DNA from: Halalkalibacter alkalisediminis
GTDB taxonomy: Bacteria > Bacillota > Bacilli > Bacillales > Bacillaceae_D
Length of the DNA stretch: 64,000 nt
Reading direction: 5' to 3'
NCBI RefSeq assembly: GCF_028610705.1
Contig: NZ_JAQQWT010000001.1
Coordinates: 62,001 to 126,000, forward strand
In this document: positions 1-8,303 of the stretch, in pieces
Layout of the letters: each line of letters starts with the position of its first letter
Numbering within the stretch: position 1 is the stretch's first letter
Notes under the pieces: generated by a model
What the model saw: the letters and a program-made list of their open reading frames with translations, nothing else
Told to the model about the DNA's origin: nothing
Databases searched by the model: none
Position numbers and translations under genes: made by a program

Positions 1-1
1 T

Positions 2-367
2 GCGTTAGTGGCTAATTATTTTGTTCTGATGACAAAAGGTGCAGGCGTGGTTGGAGCGATTATTGTTGTTTATTTCTTAACTACATTATTTACGGAAATC
101 ATAACGAATAACGCTGCAGCTGTTCTAATGTTTCCGATTTCCCTTGCGATTGCTAACCAATTGTCAGTAGATCCGATGGCTTTCTTCGTGACCATTGCCA
201 TTGCCGCTTCTGCTAGTTTTGCTACACCAATTGGCTACCAAGCAAATTTAATCGTATATGGTCCTGGAGGTTACAGATTCTCTGACTATCTGAAAATAGG
301 AATACCGCTTAATATACTCTATCTAGTTGTAACTGTAGTAATTGTTTATTTTGTATGGATTTTTTAG
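2..367 (+). CDS. SLC13-family anion permease, C-terminal part (cut by window edge)
   Basis: The frame is open to the left edge, so only about the last 122 residues of a membrane transporter are visible. The motif NAAAVLMFP, followed further on by ATPIGYQANLIVYGPGGY and a last hydrophobic segment, is typical of the second half of SLC13/DASS-type permeases that move sulfate, phosphate or dicarboxylates with sodium; this half carries one of the two substrate and sodium loops. The substrate cannot be told from this fragment. The start is outside the window; the GTG at position 8 is internal. No clear terminator follows, and the next object is a remnant on the other strand. Confidence 0.8.
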   Translation, partial: ALVANYFVLMTKGAGVVGAIIVVYFLTTLFTEIITNNAAAVLMFPISLAIANQLSVDPMAFFVTIAIAASASFATPIGYQANLIVYGPGGYRFSDYLKIGIPLNILYLVVTVVIVYFVWIF

Positions 368-480
368 ACGCTCATAAAAAACAAAAATGCCAACGTAAAA
401 TTTAATGATCTTTTAGTCGCCGATTTCCCAATCATATTTCCTATTCAGAGGCGTTAATGACTTCTAAATTTGAAGCTTAG

Positions 481-744
481 TTATTCTTGATCAATGGGGG
501 ATAAAATATGGTCTTTGTAAGTATCTATATTAATATTTCCATTCACAGCAAGCACAGCATAATAAATCTCATTGATCCTGAAATTTCTTTTTTGTAATTC
601 ATTTTGTAGCCAAGAAAGTTGAAGATCGTTTTCTTCTGAATTTTCCTTAACGATGTCGCCATCCATTATAAGTTCAATTGGAAGGCGGTGTTCCGTGGGG
701 ACGGTAAATGTAAATCTTGTTTCGTCACTTGTCGAGAATGGTCC
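481..744 (-). pseudogene. DUF421 (YetF-type) membrane protein, C-terminal remnant
   Basis: On the minus strand the frame reads through RLPIELIMDGDIV and WLQNELQKRNFRINEIYYAVL to a stop at 481. This resembles the cytoplasmic C-terminal domain of DUF421/YetF proteins, where a strand of the type P-x-x-L-I-x-D-G-x-I is followed by a helix and an 'eIfyA' strand. The frame is open back to 744, where a TAG stands. No start codon with a ribosome site and none of the usual N-terminal membrane segments are present. I read it as the stump of a gene whose 5' part was lost. An ATG at 666 could give a 61-residue product, but it lacks a good ribosome site and begins in the middle of the domain. Confidence 0.55.
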
Positions 745-753
745 CTAAGGTAG

Positions 754-784
754 ATAAGCCCATACACAGACGGTATGGGCTTAT
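754..784. terminator. Perfect 12-bp hairpin after the antiporter gene
   Basis: ATAAGCCCATAC (754-765) and GTATGGGCTTAT (773-784) are exact inverted repeats around a 7-nt loop, immediately beyond the minus-strand stop at 787. T-rich sequence lies on the plus-strand side, so termination could work in either direction. Confidence 0.75.
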
Positions 785-786
785 TT

Positions 787-2292
787 TTATTTTGCTATAT
801 CTTTTATTAGACAATTCTTATCATTCTTTTGATCAAGCATTTGCTTTAGTTCCTTTTTACTTTGTTTCGATACAAGGATATAGAGGATGTCACCAGATTG
901 AATTCTCGTTTCTCCATAAGGTGTAATTAAATTTCCATCTTTAATAATGGCGTTAACAAGAACATCTTTTGGAAACGTGATTTCAGCAAGGGATAGATTG
1001 ATTAGCACGTTCTCCTCATTGATTTCGACCTCAATGACTTCTGCATTGGCTTTTCCAATGGAAACTAGCTCTAATGTATGGATCGGAGTTTCTTTTTTAG
1101 AACCGGTTAATTTTAGCTTTTCTGCAATATAAGTGATCGTTGAACCTTGTATGAGCGCAGATGTTAACACAACGAAGAAAACGACGTTAAAGAATAATTG
1201 GCTGTTAGTAAGCCCCGAGATCATCGGAAATGTTGCTAACACAATTGGTACTGCGCCTCTTAAACCAGCCCATGAAAGAAAGATTTTTTCTTTTAGGTCA
1301 AACTTCAAGCCAATCGTAGATAGGAACACAGCAATCGGTCTGGCAATTAAGATTAAGATAAAGGAAAGAATGAGGCCTTTTACCATTATATCTAGTTGAA
1401 ACAACTGACCAGGAAATACAAGCAATCCAAGAATAACAAACATCAAGATTTGCATCATCCAGGCAACCCCTTCGTTAAACCGAAAGATTGAATGACGATA
1501 AGTTAAATCGGCATTTCCTAATACAAGTGCTGCTACGTATACAGCTAAAAGTCCGCTAGCGCCGATTAACGCAGTCACACTATAAGTTAATAATGCAAAA
1601 GCCAAAGCAAAAACAGGGTATAATCCACTTGAATCTAGGTTAATTCGATTAATAGCAAAAGTAGCTACTTTTCCAAGTGCAAACCCGATCAATAGTCCCA
1701 TTCCCATTTGCTAAAAAAACGATCCAAAAAGGAGAAGATAATTAGGCTGATCTGTCATTAATAATTGAATAAACGTAATCGTTAAGAAGACGGCCATTGG
1801 ATCATTGGTGCCGGATTCTGCCTCTAAAGTGGAACCTAGCCGTTCACGAAGGTTAACTCCTTTTAAGACAGCAAAGACAGCGGCAGCATCTGTTGAACCA
1901 ACAATAGCCCCAAATAAAAAGGCCTCCAACCAAGTGACATCTAAGATGAATTTAGCCGCAGCTGCGACAACAGAAGAGGTAATCAATACACCAATTGTAG
2001 CAAGGGATAACGATGGTCCCATAACAGGTTTTACGGTGGACCACTTTGTTTGCAATCCTCCCTCAAATAAAATAATTACTAGAGCTACAATCCCAATTAA
2101 TTGAGCGTATTTAGCATTATCAAAGTAAATAAAACCTATCCCATCACTACCAGCTAACATTCCTACGAGGATAAATAAAACAAGAGCAGGAACGCCAAGG
2201 CGTGTGGGAAATTTCGCTGTTACCACGCCTGCAATGAGGAGGAGGGCAGCCAATAAGATAAAGTAATCCGTATTTAATATTCCGTTTAGCAT
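787..2292 (-). pseudogene. CPA1 potassium or sodium/proton antiporter (NhaP2/CvrA type), interrupted by in-frame TAG
   Basis: Two open frames lie in the same reading frame: 2292-1711 (193 residues) and 1707-787 (306 residues). They are separated only by TAG at 1713-1711 and one CAA codon. Together they make about 500 residues, the normal length of NhaP2/CvrA-type cation/proton antiporters: roughly twelve membrane segments with the GSTDAAAVF and ESGTNDPMAVFL motifs in the first half, WAGLRGAVPIVLA in the second, and a cytosolic TrkA-C-like tail (AEVIEVEI to SGDILYILV). The TAG sits in a membrane segment where a tryptophan (TGG) would fit. AAGGAGAGG lies 7 nt before the ATG at 2292. Either the gene is dead, or readthrough occurs, or the base is a sequencing error. 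Both halves are otherwise intact, so the lesion looks recent. Confidence 0.8.
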
Positions 2293-2307
2293 ATGGCAAT
2301 CCTCTCC

Positions 2308-2865
2308 TTATAAATTTACGTCGATATGAGGAGGCTCAATTTTCTCATCATTTATTCCAATATAGCGTAGAGTAGCCCCACGTGTTTCATGATTAAAGCG
2401 ACGTTGCAAAAGGGAAATAGCTACACCTTGTTTGTAGCCATGATAGCCAAAGGTCTTTCGTAATGTATGAGTGCCGATTTTATCAGAAATACCTGCTTCT
2501 ATTGCGGCCTGATTAATAATTCGATAAGCTTGTTGCCTGGTGATCGGGGCTTTTTTATTTGAAGATTGAAACAAGTAGTCGTCTTGTTTAAACTTACCCT
2601 GTCTTATATAACTTAGAATAGCTTGTTTCACTTTATGATTTAGATGTATGTTTTCCTTTTGGGATTTGTTGATAATGATTAGGTAATCACGGGGAACATT
2701 CTCGTTTATAACATCACTATATTGCAGTTCTAACATTTGACTAATCCGTAAACCAGTATTAATCCCAAGCACAAATAACAGAAAATCGCGTTTTGAACGC
2801 TTTCGTAAGTAGCGTTTCATCAAACGTATTTTCTCAACTTGGCGAATAGGCTCTACAAATTCCAT
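2308..2865 (-). CDS. Minimal tyrosine recombinase (phage integrase family)
   Basis: This 185-residue protein is essentially only the catalytic domain of a tyrosine recombinase. The expected residues are visible: Arg in NTGLRISQML, a Lys in the beta-hairpin region INKSQKENIHL, HTLRKTFGYH, the second His in RRFNHETRG, and the nucleophile Tyr in TLRYIGI. The usual N-terminal SAM-like core-binding domain of 300-residue integrases is missing. Such short stand-alone forms exist in Bacillus genomes, so it need not be a fragment. A ribosome site (AGGAGTGATC) precedes the ATG. It ends 15 nt upstream of the broken antiporter on the same strand. No element with defined ends was found around it, so its target is unknown. 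Confidence 0.8.
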   Translation of the reverse strand: MEFVEPIRQVEKIRLMKRYLRKRSKRDFLLFVLGINTGLRISQMLELQYSDVINENVPRDYLIIINKSQKENIHLNHKVKQAILSYIRQGKFKQDDYLFQSSNKKAPITRQQAYRIINQAAIEAGISDKIGTHTLRKTFGYHGYKQGVAISLLQRRFNHETRGATLRYIGINDEKIEPPHIDVNL

Positions 2866-3123
2866 TGATCACTCCTCCTATCGAGGTTACATAAGGTAAT
2901 TATATCATAGAATTATGTAACTTAACGGATTTTGTGTAAGATTCAATTAATTAAAATCATTACAGTTAACGATAAATGAAGCTGGGTGTTTTTTCTATGA
3001 GGAAAATTCATATGTTTAAGGGTATAGACAAAAAATGGAATAGTATTATTTAAGTTTTATTTATCCTGTGTTATAATTACCTGGGTAAAAAACTATTAAT
3101 TTAGATCATTATCATTATGAGAG

Positions 3124-3573
3124 GTGATTCATATAGTTGAGGATCTTAAATTATTTCACACACTGCACCAGCTTTCACGTCTATTAACAAAATATGCAAA
3201 TAAAGCACTACAGCCATTAGATTTGTATAGTGCACAGTGGGCTGTGATATATGCATTAAAAAACAAAGGCACGTTAACTCAAACGGAATTGTGTGAGTAT
3301 TTAGCGGTTGAAGCACCTCCATTAACGAGAAACATTCAAAGGCTCGTAAAAAAAGGCTATGTTAGACAAGTTACAGGCCATGATAAAAGAATGAAAATAG
3401 TTGAATTGACAGCAAAGGCTCATCAGGAGTATCCAAAATGGGAACATGCCATTTTAGAAACGAAAAAAATGGTTGTTAGTCATTTTCCTAAAAGTTCAGA
3501 AGAACAACTTGATAAACTTTTGAGTGAATGGTTAGGTACTATTACTTCAACAAAACACGTTGAATCTGATTAA
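3124..3573 (+). CDS. MarR-family transcriptional regulator
   Basis: About 149 residues forming a winged-helix MarR domain: an N-terminal dimerisation helix, then LTQTELCEYLAVEAPPLTRNIQRLVKKGYV as helix-turn-helix with the wing at GHDKRMKIVELT. MarR proteins usually repress nearby transport or detoxification genes and release DNA on binding small phenolic ligands or on oxidation. The start is uncertain. The only standard start in frame is GTG 3124, but that codon lies inside the best ribosome site (GAGGTG, 3121-3126). The ideally spaced codon at 3133 is ATA, not ATG. The downstream neighbour is narK, about 250 nt away with a hairpin between, so a regulatory link is only a guess. Confidence 0.85.
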   Translation: MIHIVEDLKLFHTLHQLSRLLTKYANKALQPLDLYSAQWAVIYALKNKGTLTQTELCEYLAVEAPPLTRNIQRLVKKGYVRQVTGHDKRMKIVELTAKAHQEYPKWEHAILETKKMVVSHFPKSSEEQLDKLLSEWLGTITSTKHVESD

Positions 3574-3633
3574 ATGAAAAGCGTACGTCAAGGCACTTAT
3601 ACCTATACCTATACATATATGAATAGCAGATTC

Positions 3634-3670
3634 AAGACTTCCCTTACTTTTTTTTGGAGAAGTCTTTTTT
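3634..3670 (+). terminator. Terminator after the MarR gene
   Basis: AAGACTTC (3634-3641) pairs with GAAGTCTT (3659-3666) and is followed by a run of T residues, as in a rho-independent terminator. The loop is long (17 nt). Confidence 0.7.
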
Positions 3671-3819
3671 TTATAAACATCAGGCGTATCTTATGAATTG
3701 AAGATTAATGATATTTTGGTCCATCAAAAACTATGTAAGTAAAACTAACAAGAAAGAGGTATTTGATATATTTCTTTGTAATAATGAACTCAACAAATAC
3801 ATATGAGGTGGTTGAGGTA

Positions 3820-5025
3820 ATGAAATTATCTGAATTGAAAAAAAGTGGGCATGCACCGTCGTTGTTTTCATCATTTTTATATTTTGACATTAGTTTTATG
3901 ATTTGGGTATTACTTGGCGCATTAGGTGTCTATTTAACCGCAGACTTTGGATTATCACCTTCTCAAGTTGGTTTAATCGTGGCGATTCCAATATTAGCCG
4001 GTTCGGTATTTAGAATCGTAATGGGGATATTAACGGATCGATTTGGCCCAAAGAAGACAGCGATTGGCGGAATGCTTGTGACGATGATTCCGCTATTATG
4101 GGGTTGGTTATTCGGATTTACTATAGCTGAATTATATTTGATCGGTATTTTACTAGGGGTAGCTGGAGCAAGTTTCTCAGCGGCGCTTCCGATGGCAAGT
4201 CGTTGGTACCCTCCACATTTGCAAGGATTAGCAATGGGAATTGCGGGTGCGGGAAATAGTGGAACTTTACTTGCCACTTTATTTGGTCCAAGGATTGCTG
4301 AGTATATTGGTTGGAACGGTGTTTTTGGGGTAGCGTTAATTCCATTAGCTTTTGTGCTGTTTTCTTATATCTTTTTAGCAAAAGAACCTCCAAATCAACC
4401 CGCACCGAAACCAATCAAAGAATATTTCTCTGTTTTTAAAGAACGAGATACATGGTACTTCTGTATTCTTTACAGTGTTACTTTTGGTGGATTTGTAGGG
4501 TTGGCAAGCTTTTTAAGTTACTTCTTTTCTTCGCAGTATGGAGTTTCAGGAGTAAGAGCCGGAGACTTTGTTACGTTAGTTGTGGCGGCAGGAAGTTTCT
4601 TGCGACCAGTAGGGGGATTGATTGCTGATAAGATTGGAGGAGTCAGGCTTTTACAATTTTTATTTATCGGAGTATCGATTTGTATGTTTGCGGTAAGTTT
4701 ACTTCCACCATTAGCCATGGTTACTGTCGCTTTATTTGTGGGAATGGGTTGTCTTGGTATGGGAAATGGAGCAATCTTTCAATTGGTCCCACAACGTTTC
4801 CAAAAAGAAATCGGAATGGTAACAGGTGTAGTTGGAGCAGCTGGTGGTATTGGTGGATTTTTCTTGCCGAATGTTTTAGGAACATTAAAGGATATGACTG
4901 GAACTTACGCAACAGGATTCATCACTTTTTCATTAGTCGCTCTAGTCGCTCTTGGTACTCTAATTTTTGCACAAGTGGGATGGAGGAAACAGTGGAAGCT
5001 ATCAGGTAAGTCAGTGCGAATTTAA
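3820..5025 (+). CDS. narK: Nitrate/nitrite MFS transporter, NarK/NasA type
   Basis: The 401-residue major facilitator protein has about twelve membrane segments. The nitrate-porter signatures are present: a segment-2 arginine in [19 protein letters not shown], a nitrate-signature stretch around [18 protein letters not shown] in the first half, and the equivalent arginine ([15 protein letters not shown]) with [16 protein letters not shown] and [12 protein letters not shown] in the second. The two arginines bind the anion in NarK structures. It imports nitrate and/or exports nitrite for respiration or assimilation; sequence alone does not decide which. I take ATG 3820, which has GAGGTG 9 nt upstream, rather than the upstream GTG in frame. 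No nitrate reductase gene is in the window. Confidence 0.88.
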   Translation: MKLSELKKSGHAPSLFSSFLYFDISFMIWVLLGALGVYLTADFGLSPSQVGLIVAIPILAGSVFRIVMGILTDRFGPKKTAIGGMLVTMIPLLWGWLFGFTIAELYLIGILLGVAGASFSAALPMASRWYPPHLQGLAMGIAGAGNSGTLLATLFGPRIAEYIGWNGVFGVALIPLAFVLFSYIFLAKEPPNQPAPKPIKEYFSVFKERDTWYFCILYSVTFGGFVGLASFLSYFFSSQYGVSGVRAGDFVTLVVAAGSFLRPVGGLIADKIGGVRLLQFLFIGVSICMFAVSLLPPLAMVTVALFVGMGCLGMGNGAIFQLVPQRFQKEIGMVTGVVGAAGGIGGFFLPNVLGTLKDMTGTYATGFITFSLVALVALGTLIFAQVGWRKQWKLSGKSVRI

Positions 5026-5040
5026 GATGCATATATAAAA

Positions 5041-5070
5041 TCTCTCTGCTAGCATGAGAGGTTTTTTGTT
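5041..5070 (+). terminator. Weak terminator after narK
   Basis: CTCTC (5042-5046) and GAGAG (5056-5060) flank a small inner palindrome (TGCTAGCA) and are followed by GTTTTTTGTTTTT. Confidence 0.55.
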
Positions 5071-5103
5071 TTTATTAAGAACAGCTAGGGCTCAGGATTT
5101 CTT

Positions 5104-5226
5104 TTAACCTTCCATGTACTGTGATAATAAATAACATAAATAAAAAATACCGATAATGACTAAAAAACCAATAGTACCGATCCAAGTAAAATTAGGAATG
5201 TCATTATTTTTTGATTGTTTATCCAT
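5104..5226 (-). CDS. 40-residue single-pass membrane peptide, unknown function
   Basis: A short minus-strand frame begins with ATG at 5226, 5 nt after a good ribosome site (AGAAGGA), and ends with TAA at 5104-5106. The product has a polar N-terminus (MDKQSKNNDIPNF), one strongly hydrophobic segment of about 20 residues containing IGTIGFLVIIGIFYL, and a short tail ending QYMEG. The ribosome site, membrane segment and stop all fit a real gene. I do not recognise a family. It sits between the narK and relP ends in opposite orientation to narK and is separated from relP by a hairpin, so it probably has its own promoter. A chance frame remains possible. Confidence 0.55.
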   Translation of the reverse strand: MDKQSKNNDIPNFTWIGTIGFLVIIGIFYLCYLLSQYMEG

Positions 5227-5280
5227 AAGATTCCTTCTTTCCTTAGTACTATTAGCTAAGTGTTATTCATTAAGTTGTGG

Positions 5281-5312
5281 AAATCCCAATAACAATGTTG
5301 TCATTGGGATTT
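5281..5312. terminator. 10-bp perfect hairpin downstream of relP
   Basis: AAATCCCAAT (5281-5290) and ATTGGGATTT (5303-5312) are exact inverted repeats between the relP stop (minus strand) and the small membrane-peptide gene. It probably ends relP transcription. Confidence 0.65.
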
Positions 5313-5397
5313 CTTGTTGAAGATGGTAGGGCGCTCCTACCTCTTCAATTAAAGGTTACCCAGAAACAGCCTTTTTTATAAAGCTAGTTAGAGAAAT

Positions 5398-6135
5398 TTA
5401 TTTTTCTAAAAGGGATTCTAAAAATAACATCGGAATCGCTATTTTATCCTGACTAATCTTTAGTTGTTGAACGTCATCTTCTAACGTCTGCTCGTTTTTA
5501 ATGTTGCTTACTTCTTTGTGAATCTTTTCCATTTTCCGATCAAGAGCAGCGGCAGATTCAGCAGCTTCTTTTAATTCTAACAATAATCGTTGAGGGATCT
5601 CTTTGTTGTATTTGTAGAAAATCTTGTGTTCTAAGCTAGCCCAAAAGTCCATGGCAATGGTACGGATTTGGACTTCTACATAGACATGATCTTCTCGGTC
5701 AGACATAAAAATTGGAATCTTAACTATGAGATGAAGACTTTGATAACCATTAGGCTTTGGGTTTTTAATGTAATCTTTTTCTTCAATAACTTCAATATCC
5801 TTTTGTCGTTGGATCATTGAACTCAAATTATAGATATCTGATATAAAAGGACATGTTATTCGTATTCCCGCAATGTCTTTTATATTTTCTTTAATCGTAT
5901 CAAGAGCAAGAGAATAATTCTTTCTATGAACTTTGTTCAAAATACTCTCAGGAGTCTTAAGGCGAGAGGACACATGCTCAATTGGACTATAGTCATGAAC
6001 ATATTCGAATTCTTGTTTTAGAATATCAATCTTTGTATTGACTTCATCCAATGCAAACTTATAAGCCATCATAAATCGTGTTACTTCGTCTTTAAACTGT
6101 TTTAATTTTTTTAAATCCACTTTAGCATTGTTCAT
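5398..6135 (-). CDS. relP: Small alarmone synthetase (RelP/YwaC type)
   Basis: This 245-residue protein is a single (p)ppGpp synthetase domain without the hydrolase, TGS or ACT domains of long RelA enzymes. It transfers pyrophosphate from ATP to GDP or GTP as a stress signal. Family motifs are in order: SSRLKTPESILNK, DIAGIRITCPF, NPKPNGYQSLHL, then EVQIRTIAMDFWASLEHKI with the catalytic glutamate. The last motif and the KPNGY loop look closer to YwaC (RelP) than to YjbM (RelQ). The tail of about 60 residues after the domain is predicted helical and somewhat longer than usual. These genes are typically induced by cell-envelope or alkaline stress. It is transcribed alone on the minus strand. 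Confidence 0.88.
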   Translation of the reverse strand: MNNAKVDLKKLKQFKDEVTRFMMAYKFALDEVNTKIDILKQEFEYVHDYSPIEHVSSRLKTPESILNKVHRKNYSLALDTIKENIKDIAGIRITCPFISDIYNLSSMIQRQKDIEVIEEKDYIKNPKPNGYQSLHLIVKIPIFMSDREDHVYVEVQIRTIAMDFWASLEHKIFYKYNKEIPQRLLLELKEAAESAAALDRKMEKIHKEVSNIKNEQTLEDDVQQLKISQDKIAIPMLFLESLLEK

Positions 6136-6458
6136 TTATTCCGCTCCAATTCAAGATTTAAGTGCAACAGTATCAATAAAGGGATAACCAATCTTTTAGA
6201 TAACATATACCAAACTAGCTATGAAAAGCAATCGATAAATTGACAAAAAATACGGTTGATCGTGTAAAAGTTGAATCTGAGTACTATTTCGTAGTACATT
6301 GATTGAAACTGGTATGTTCTTCACATGATTCTTTAAAAATTAATTTTCAAAAAAAACAAACTTTTAATGTAAATTTAAAAGTTTTATTATATAATACATT
6401 AATGCTTAAACGCTTTTATGCGTTAAAGTTAAAGAAGATTCTTTTAGGGGGAAATAAG
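6136..6458. other. Intergenic region between relP and the orphan TRAP binding protein
   Basis: No gene is seen in these 323 nt. Toward the plus-strand gene there is a possible promoter (TTGACA 6240-6245 with TGTAAA 6263-6268). Nearer the gene, an exact 10-bp inverted repeat AAACTTTTAA / TTAAAAGTTT (6358-6367 and 6375-6384) lies just upstream of TATAAT (6390-6395). The repeat could be an operator, but AT-rich palindromes are common by chance. Confidence 0.4.
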
Positions 6459-7508
6459 ATGAGAAAAGGAAAACTCCTAGCAGTCCTTACCACACTAGTT
6501 TTCTTATTCATGCTAAGCGCTTGTGGGGGAGAAGAAAAAATAACATCGGAGATTAGTGCGGAAACGGAAGAAAATGCAGTAGGTAAAATGAGTGAGGAAG
6601 TCATTACTATTAAAGTTGGTCATATCGCACCAGATGGAGAAGCTTATGCATTAGGATTTGATGAATATGCTGCCGCGGTCGAAGAAGCGACTAATGGACA
6701 AGTTCAATTTGAGATTTTTGGTAATGGATCATTAGGTGGAGAACGAGAATTATTAGAAGGTGTTCAATTAGGAACATTAGATATGAGCCTCATTACCACT
6801 GGAGTTGTTAGCAACTTTGTGACTGATGTGACAGCTATTGAATTTCCATTCTTGTTTAGAGATTTAGATCACGCTTATAAAACACTAGATGGAGAAGTAG
6901 GACAAGAAATATTGGATAAGATGTCAGATGTGGGCTTTAAGGGTATTGCATTTTGGGAAAATGGACAACGTCATTTTGCTAATAGCAAACATCCTATTTA
7001 TTCTCCAGAAGATTTAAAAGGTCTTAAGATGAGAACGATTGAGAGTGAGGTTTTGTTAGATACATACAGTGCTTTAGGGACAAACGGGACACCGATGGCT
7101 TTCCCAGAAGTGTATGGAGCTTTGCAACAAAATGTCATAGATGGCTCTGATTTTTCTTATGGAGTGATTTGGAGTACAAATGTCTATGAGCAAACGAAGT
7201 ACTTTACTGAGGCAGGACTGTATTATTCTTCAGCTACTCTAGTTATTAATGAGGATCTCTTTGAGTCACTACCTGAAGATGTGAAAGAGGTAGTTGTAGA
7301 CTTAGGAAGAGAATATGCACAAGTTCAACGTGAGATATCTCAAGGTTTAGAAGCAGAACAAAAACAAAATCTACTTGATAATGGTGTAGAGATTATTTCT
7401 ATGGATGAAGTTGATTTAGAAGCTTTCCGTGAAAAAGTGAAACCAGTTTATGACAAACATAATGAACGTTTTGGTCATTATATTGAAAGAATTCAAAATA
7501 TTAATTAA
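6459..7508 (+). CDS. TRAP transporter substrate-binding lipoprotein (DctP family), orphan
   Basis: A 349-residue solute-binding protein with a lipoprotein signal (hydrophobic core ending LSAC, then GGEE). The mature part has DctP features: VGHIAPDGEAYALGFDEYA, FGNGSLGGERELLEGVQLGTLDMS, and the ligand-pocket region around GIAFWENGQRHFANSK, GLKMRTIES and GTPMAFPEVYGALQQNVIDG. Family members bind carboxylates such as sugar acids and pass them to a DctQ/DctM permease. No DctQ or DctM gene adjoins it; the only permease pair in the window is 45 kb away and has its own binding protein. ATG 6459 (AGGGGGAAA ribosome site) is chosen because it directly precedes the signal peptide. Confidence 0.88.
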   Translation: MRKGKLLAVLTTLVFLFMLSACGGEEKITSEISAETEENAVGKMSEEVITIKVGHIAPDGEAYALGFDEYAAAVEEATNGQVQFEIFGNGSLGGERELLEGVQLGTLDMSLITTGVVSNFVTDVTAIEFPFLFRDLDHAYKTLDGEVGQEILDKMSDVGFKGIAFWENGQRHFANSKHPIYSPEDLKGLKMRTIESEVLLDTYSALGTNGTPMAFPEVYGALQQNVIDGSDFSYGVIWSTNVYEQTKYFTEAGLYYSSATLVINEDLFESLPEDVKEVVVDLGREYAQVQREISQGLEAEQKQNLLDNGVEIISMDEVDLEAFREKVKPVYDKHNERFGHYIERIQNIN

Positions 7509-7553
7509 CGGTAGAAAAAAGTCTCATTCGTGAGGCTTTTTTTCTACCGTTAA
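7505..7553 (+). terminator. Strong terminator after the orphan dctP-like gene
   Basis: A long, nearly perfect hairpin starts at the stop codon: TTAACGGTAGAAAAAAG...CTCA, loop TTCG, then TGAGGC and TTTTTTTCTACCGTTAA. The T run within the 3' arm supports termination on either strand. Confidence 0.85.
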
Positions 7554-7611
7554 AATCGAAAGATTATTTTCTGAAATGTAGTTTTTTAAAAAATGAAAAA
7601 GTCACTCAGTA

Positions 7612-7627
7612 TGTGATTTTGATCACA
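7612..7627. promoter_or_regulatory. FNR/CRP-type operator upstream of hpf
   Basis: TGTGATTTTGATCACA matches the TGTGA-N6-TCACA consensus exactly. That consensus is shared by E. coli CRP and Bacillus Fnr. A -10-like TATATA follows at 7654-7659, so the box centre lies about 45 nt before a likely start point, a position compatible with activation. The hpf start codon is 98 nt downstream. Confidence 0.65.
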
Positions 7628-7724
7628 GAATAAATTGTAATTAATGAGTACTCTATATATAAGAACAGTGAGTATTTAATAACTGTTCGGATAAGTTTGA
7701 TAAATGATTCAGGAGGAGATCTCT

Positions 7725-8282
7725 ATGAGATTCAACATTCGCGGTGAAAATTTACAAGTTACAGAAGCAATTAGAGAATACATTATCAAAAAGGTTGAAA
7801 AACTAGACAAGTATTTTGAACAATCTATTACTACAGAAGTACAAGTGAAGTTAAAGGTATATGAGAGAAATACGAAAGTGGAAATTACTATTCCGTTAAA
7901 AACGTTGCTTCTTCGTGCAGAAGAACAGCACGAAAATATGTATGCAGCAATCGACTTGATTGTTGATAAATTAGAGCGCCAGGTTCGAAAGTATAAAACT
8001 AAAGTTAATCGTAAGCCTCGTCAAGAAAAAGCAGTAAGAAAGGACGTCACAAACGCTGTTCTTTTAATGGAGCCTGAAGTAGAGATGTCTACAGCGGAAA
8101 ATATGGAGCATATCGTAAGAACGAAACGATTTAACTTGAAACCGATGGATGCTGAAGAAGCTATTTTACAAATGAATATGTTAGGTCATCAGTTTTTTGT
8201 TTATACCGATGCAGATACTTCTTTAACTAACATTGTTTATCAAAGAAATGACGGGAAATATGCTGTTATTGAAACTGAATAA
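7725..8282 (+). CDS. hpf: Ribosome hibernation-promoting factor, long form
   Basis: The 185-residue protein has both domains of long HPF: an N-terminal ribosome-binding S30AE domain (MRFNIRGENLQVTEAIREYI, then VEKLDKYFE) and a C-terminal dimerisation domain (KRFNLKPMDAEEAILQMNMLGHQFFVY...ADTSLTNIVYQRNDGKYAVIE) joined by a basic linker. It binds the 30S subunit and links two 70S ribosomes into inactive 100S dimers in starved or stressed cells. ATG 7725 has AGGAGGAG 5-6 nt upstream; the earlier in-frame start lacks one. The gene is alone between two terminators. In Bacillus subtilis the homologue is under SigB/SigH control, whereas here an FNR-type box lies upstream. Confidence 0.95.
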   Translation: MRFNIRGENLQVTEAIREYIIKKVEKLDKYFEQSITTEVQVKLKVYERNTKVEITIPLKTLLLRAEEQHENMYAAIDLIVDKLERQVRKYKTKVNRKPRQEKAVRKDVTNAVLLMEPEVEMSTAENMEHIVRTKRFNLKPMDAEEAILQMNMLGHQFFVYTDADTSLTNIVYQRNDGKYAVIETE

Positions 8283-8303
8283 CGATTATCTTCTGAAGAG
8301 AAA

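Noticed and set aside
2308-2865. Integrated phage or ICE around the recombinase
   Set aside because: No phage, conjugation or attachment-site repeats were visible on either side; the recombinase stands alone.
3105-3121. Fur-like ATCATTATCATTAT sequence before the MarR gene
   Set aside because: It lacks the symmetric 7-1-7 arrangement; only one half resembles a Fur or PerR site.
3598-3620. Short direct repeat of TACCTA units before the MarR terminator
   Set aside because: Only about three units, with no adjacent structure; likely chance in AT-rich DNA.
3963-4277. Minus-strand frame of 104 residues
   Set aside because: Shadow of narK; the plus-strand gene has all the family motifs.
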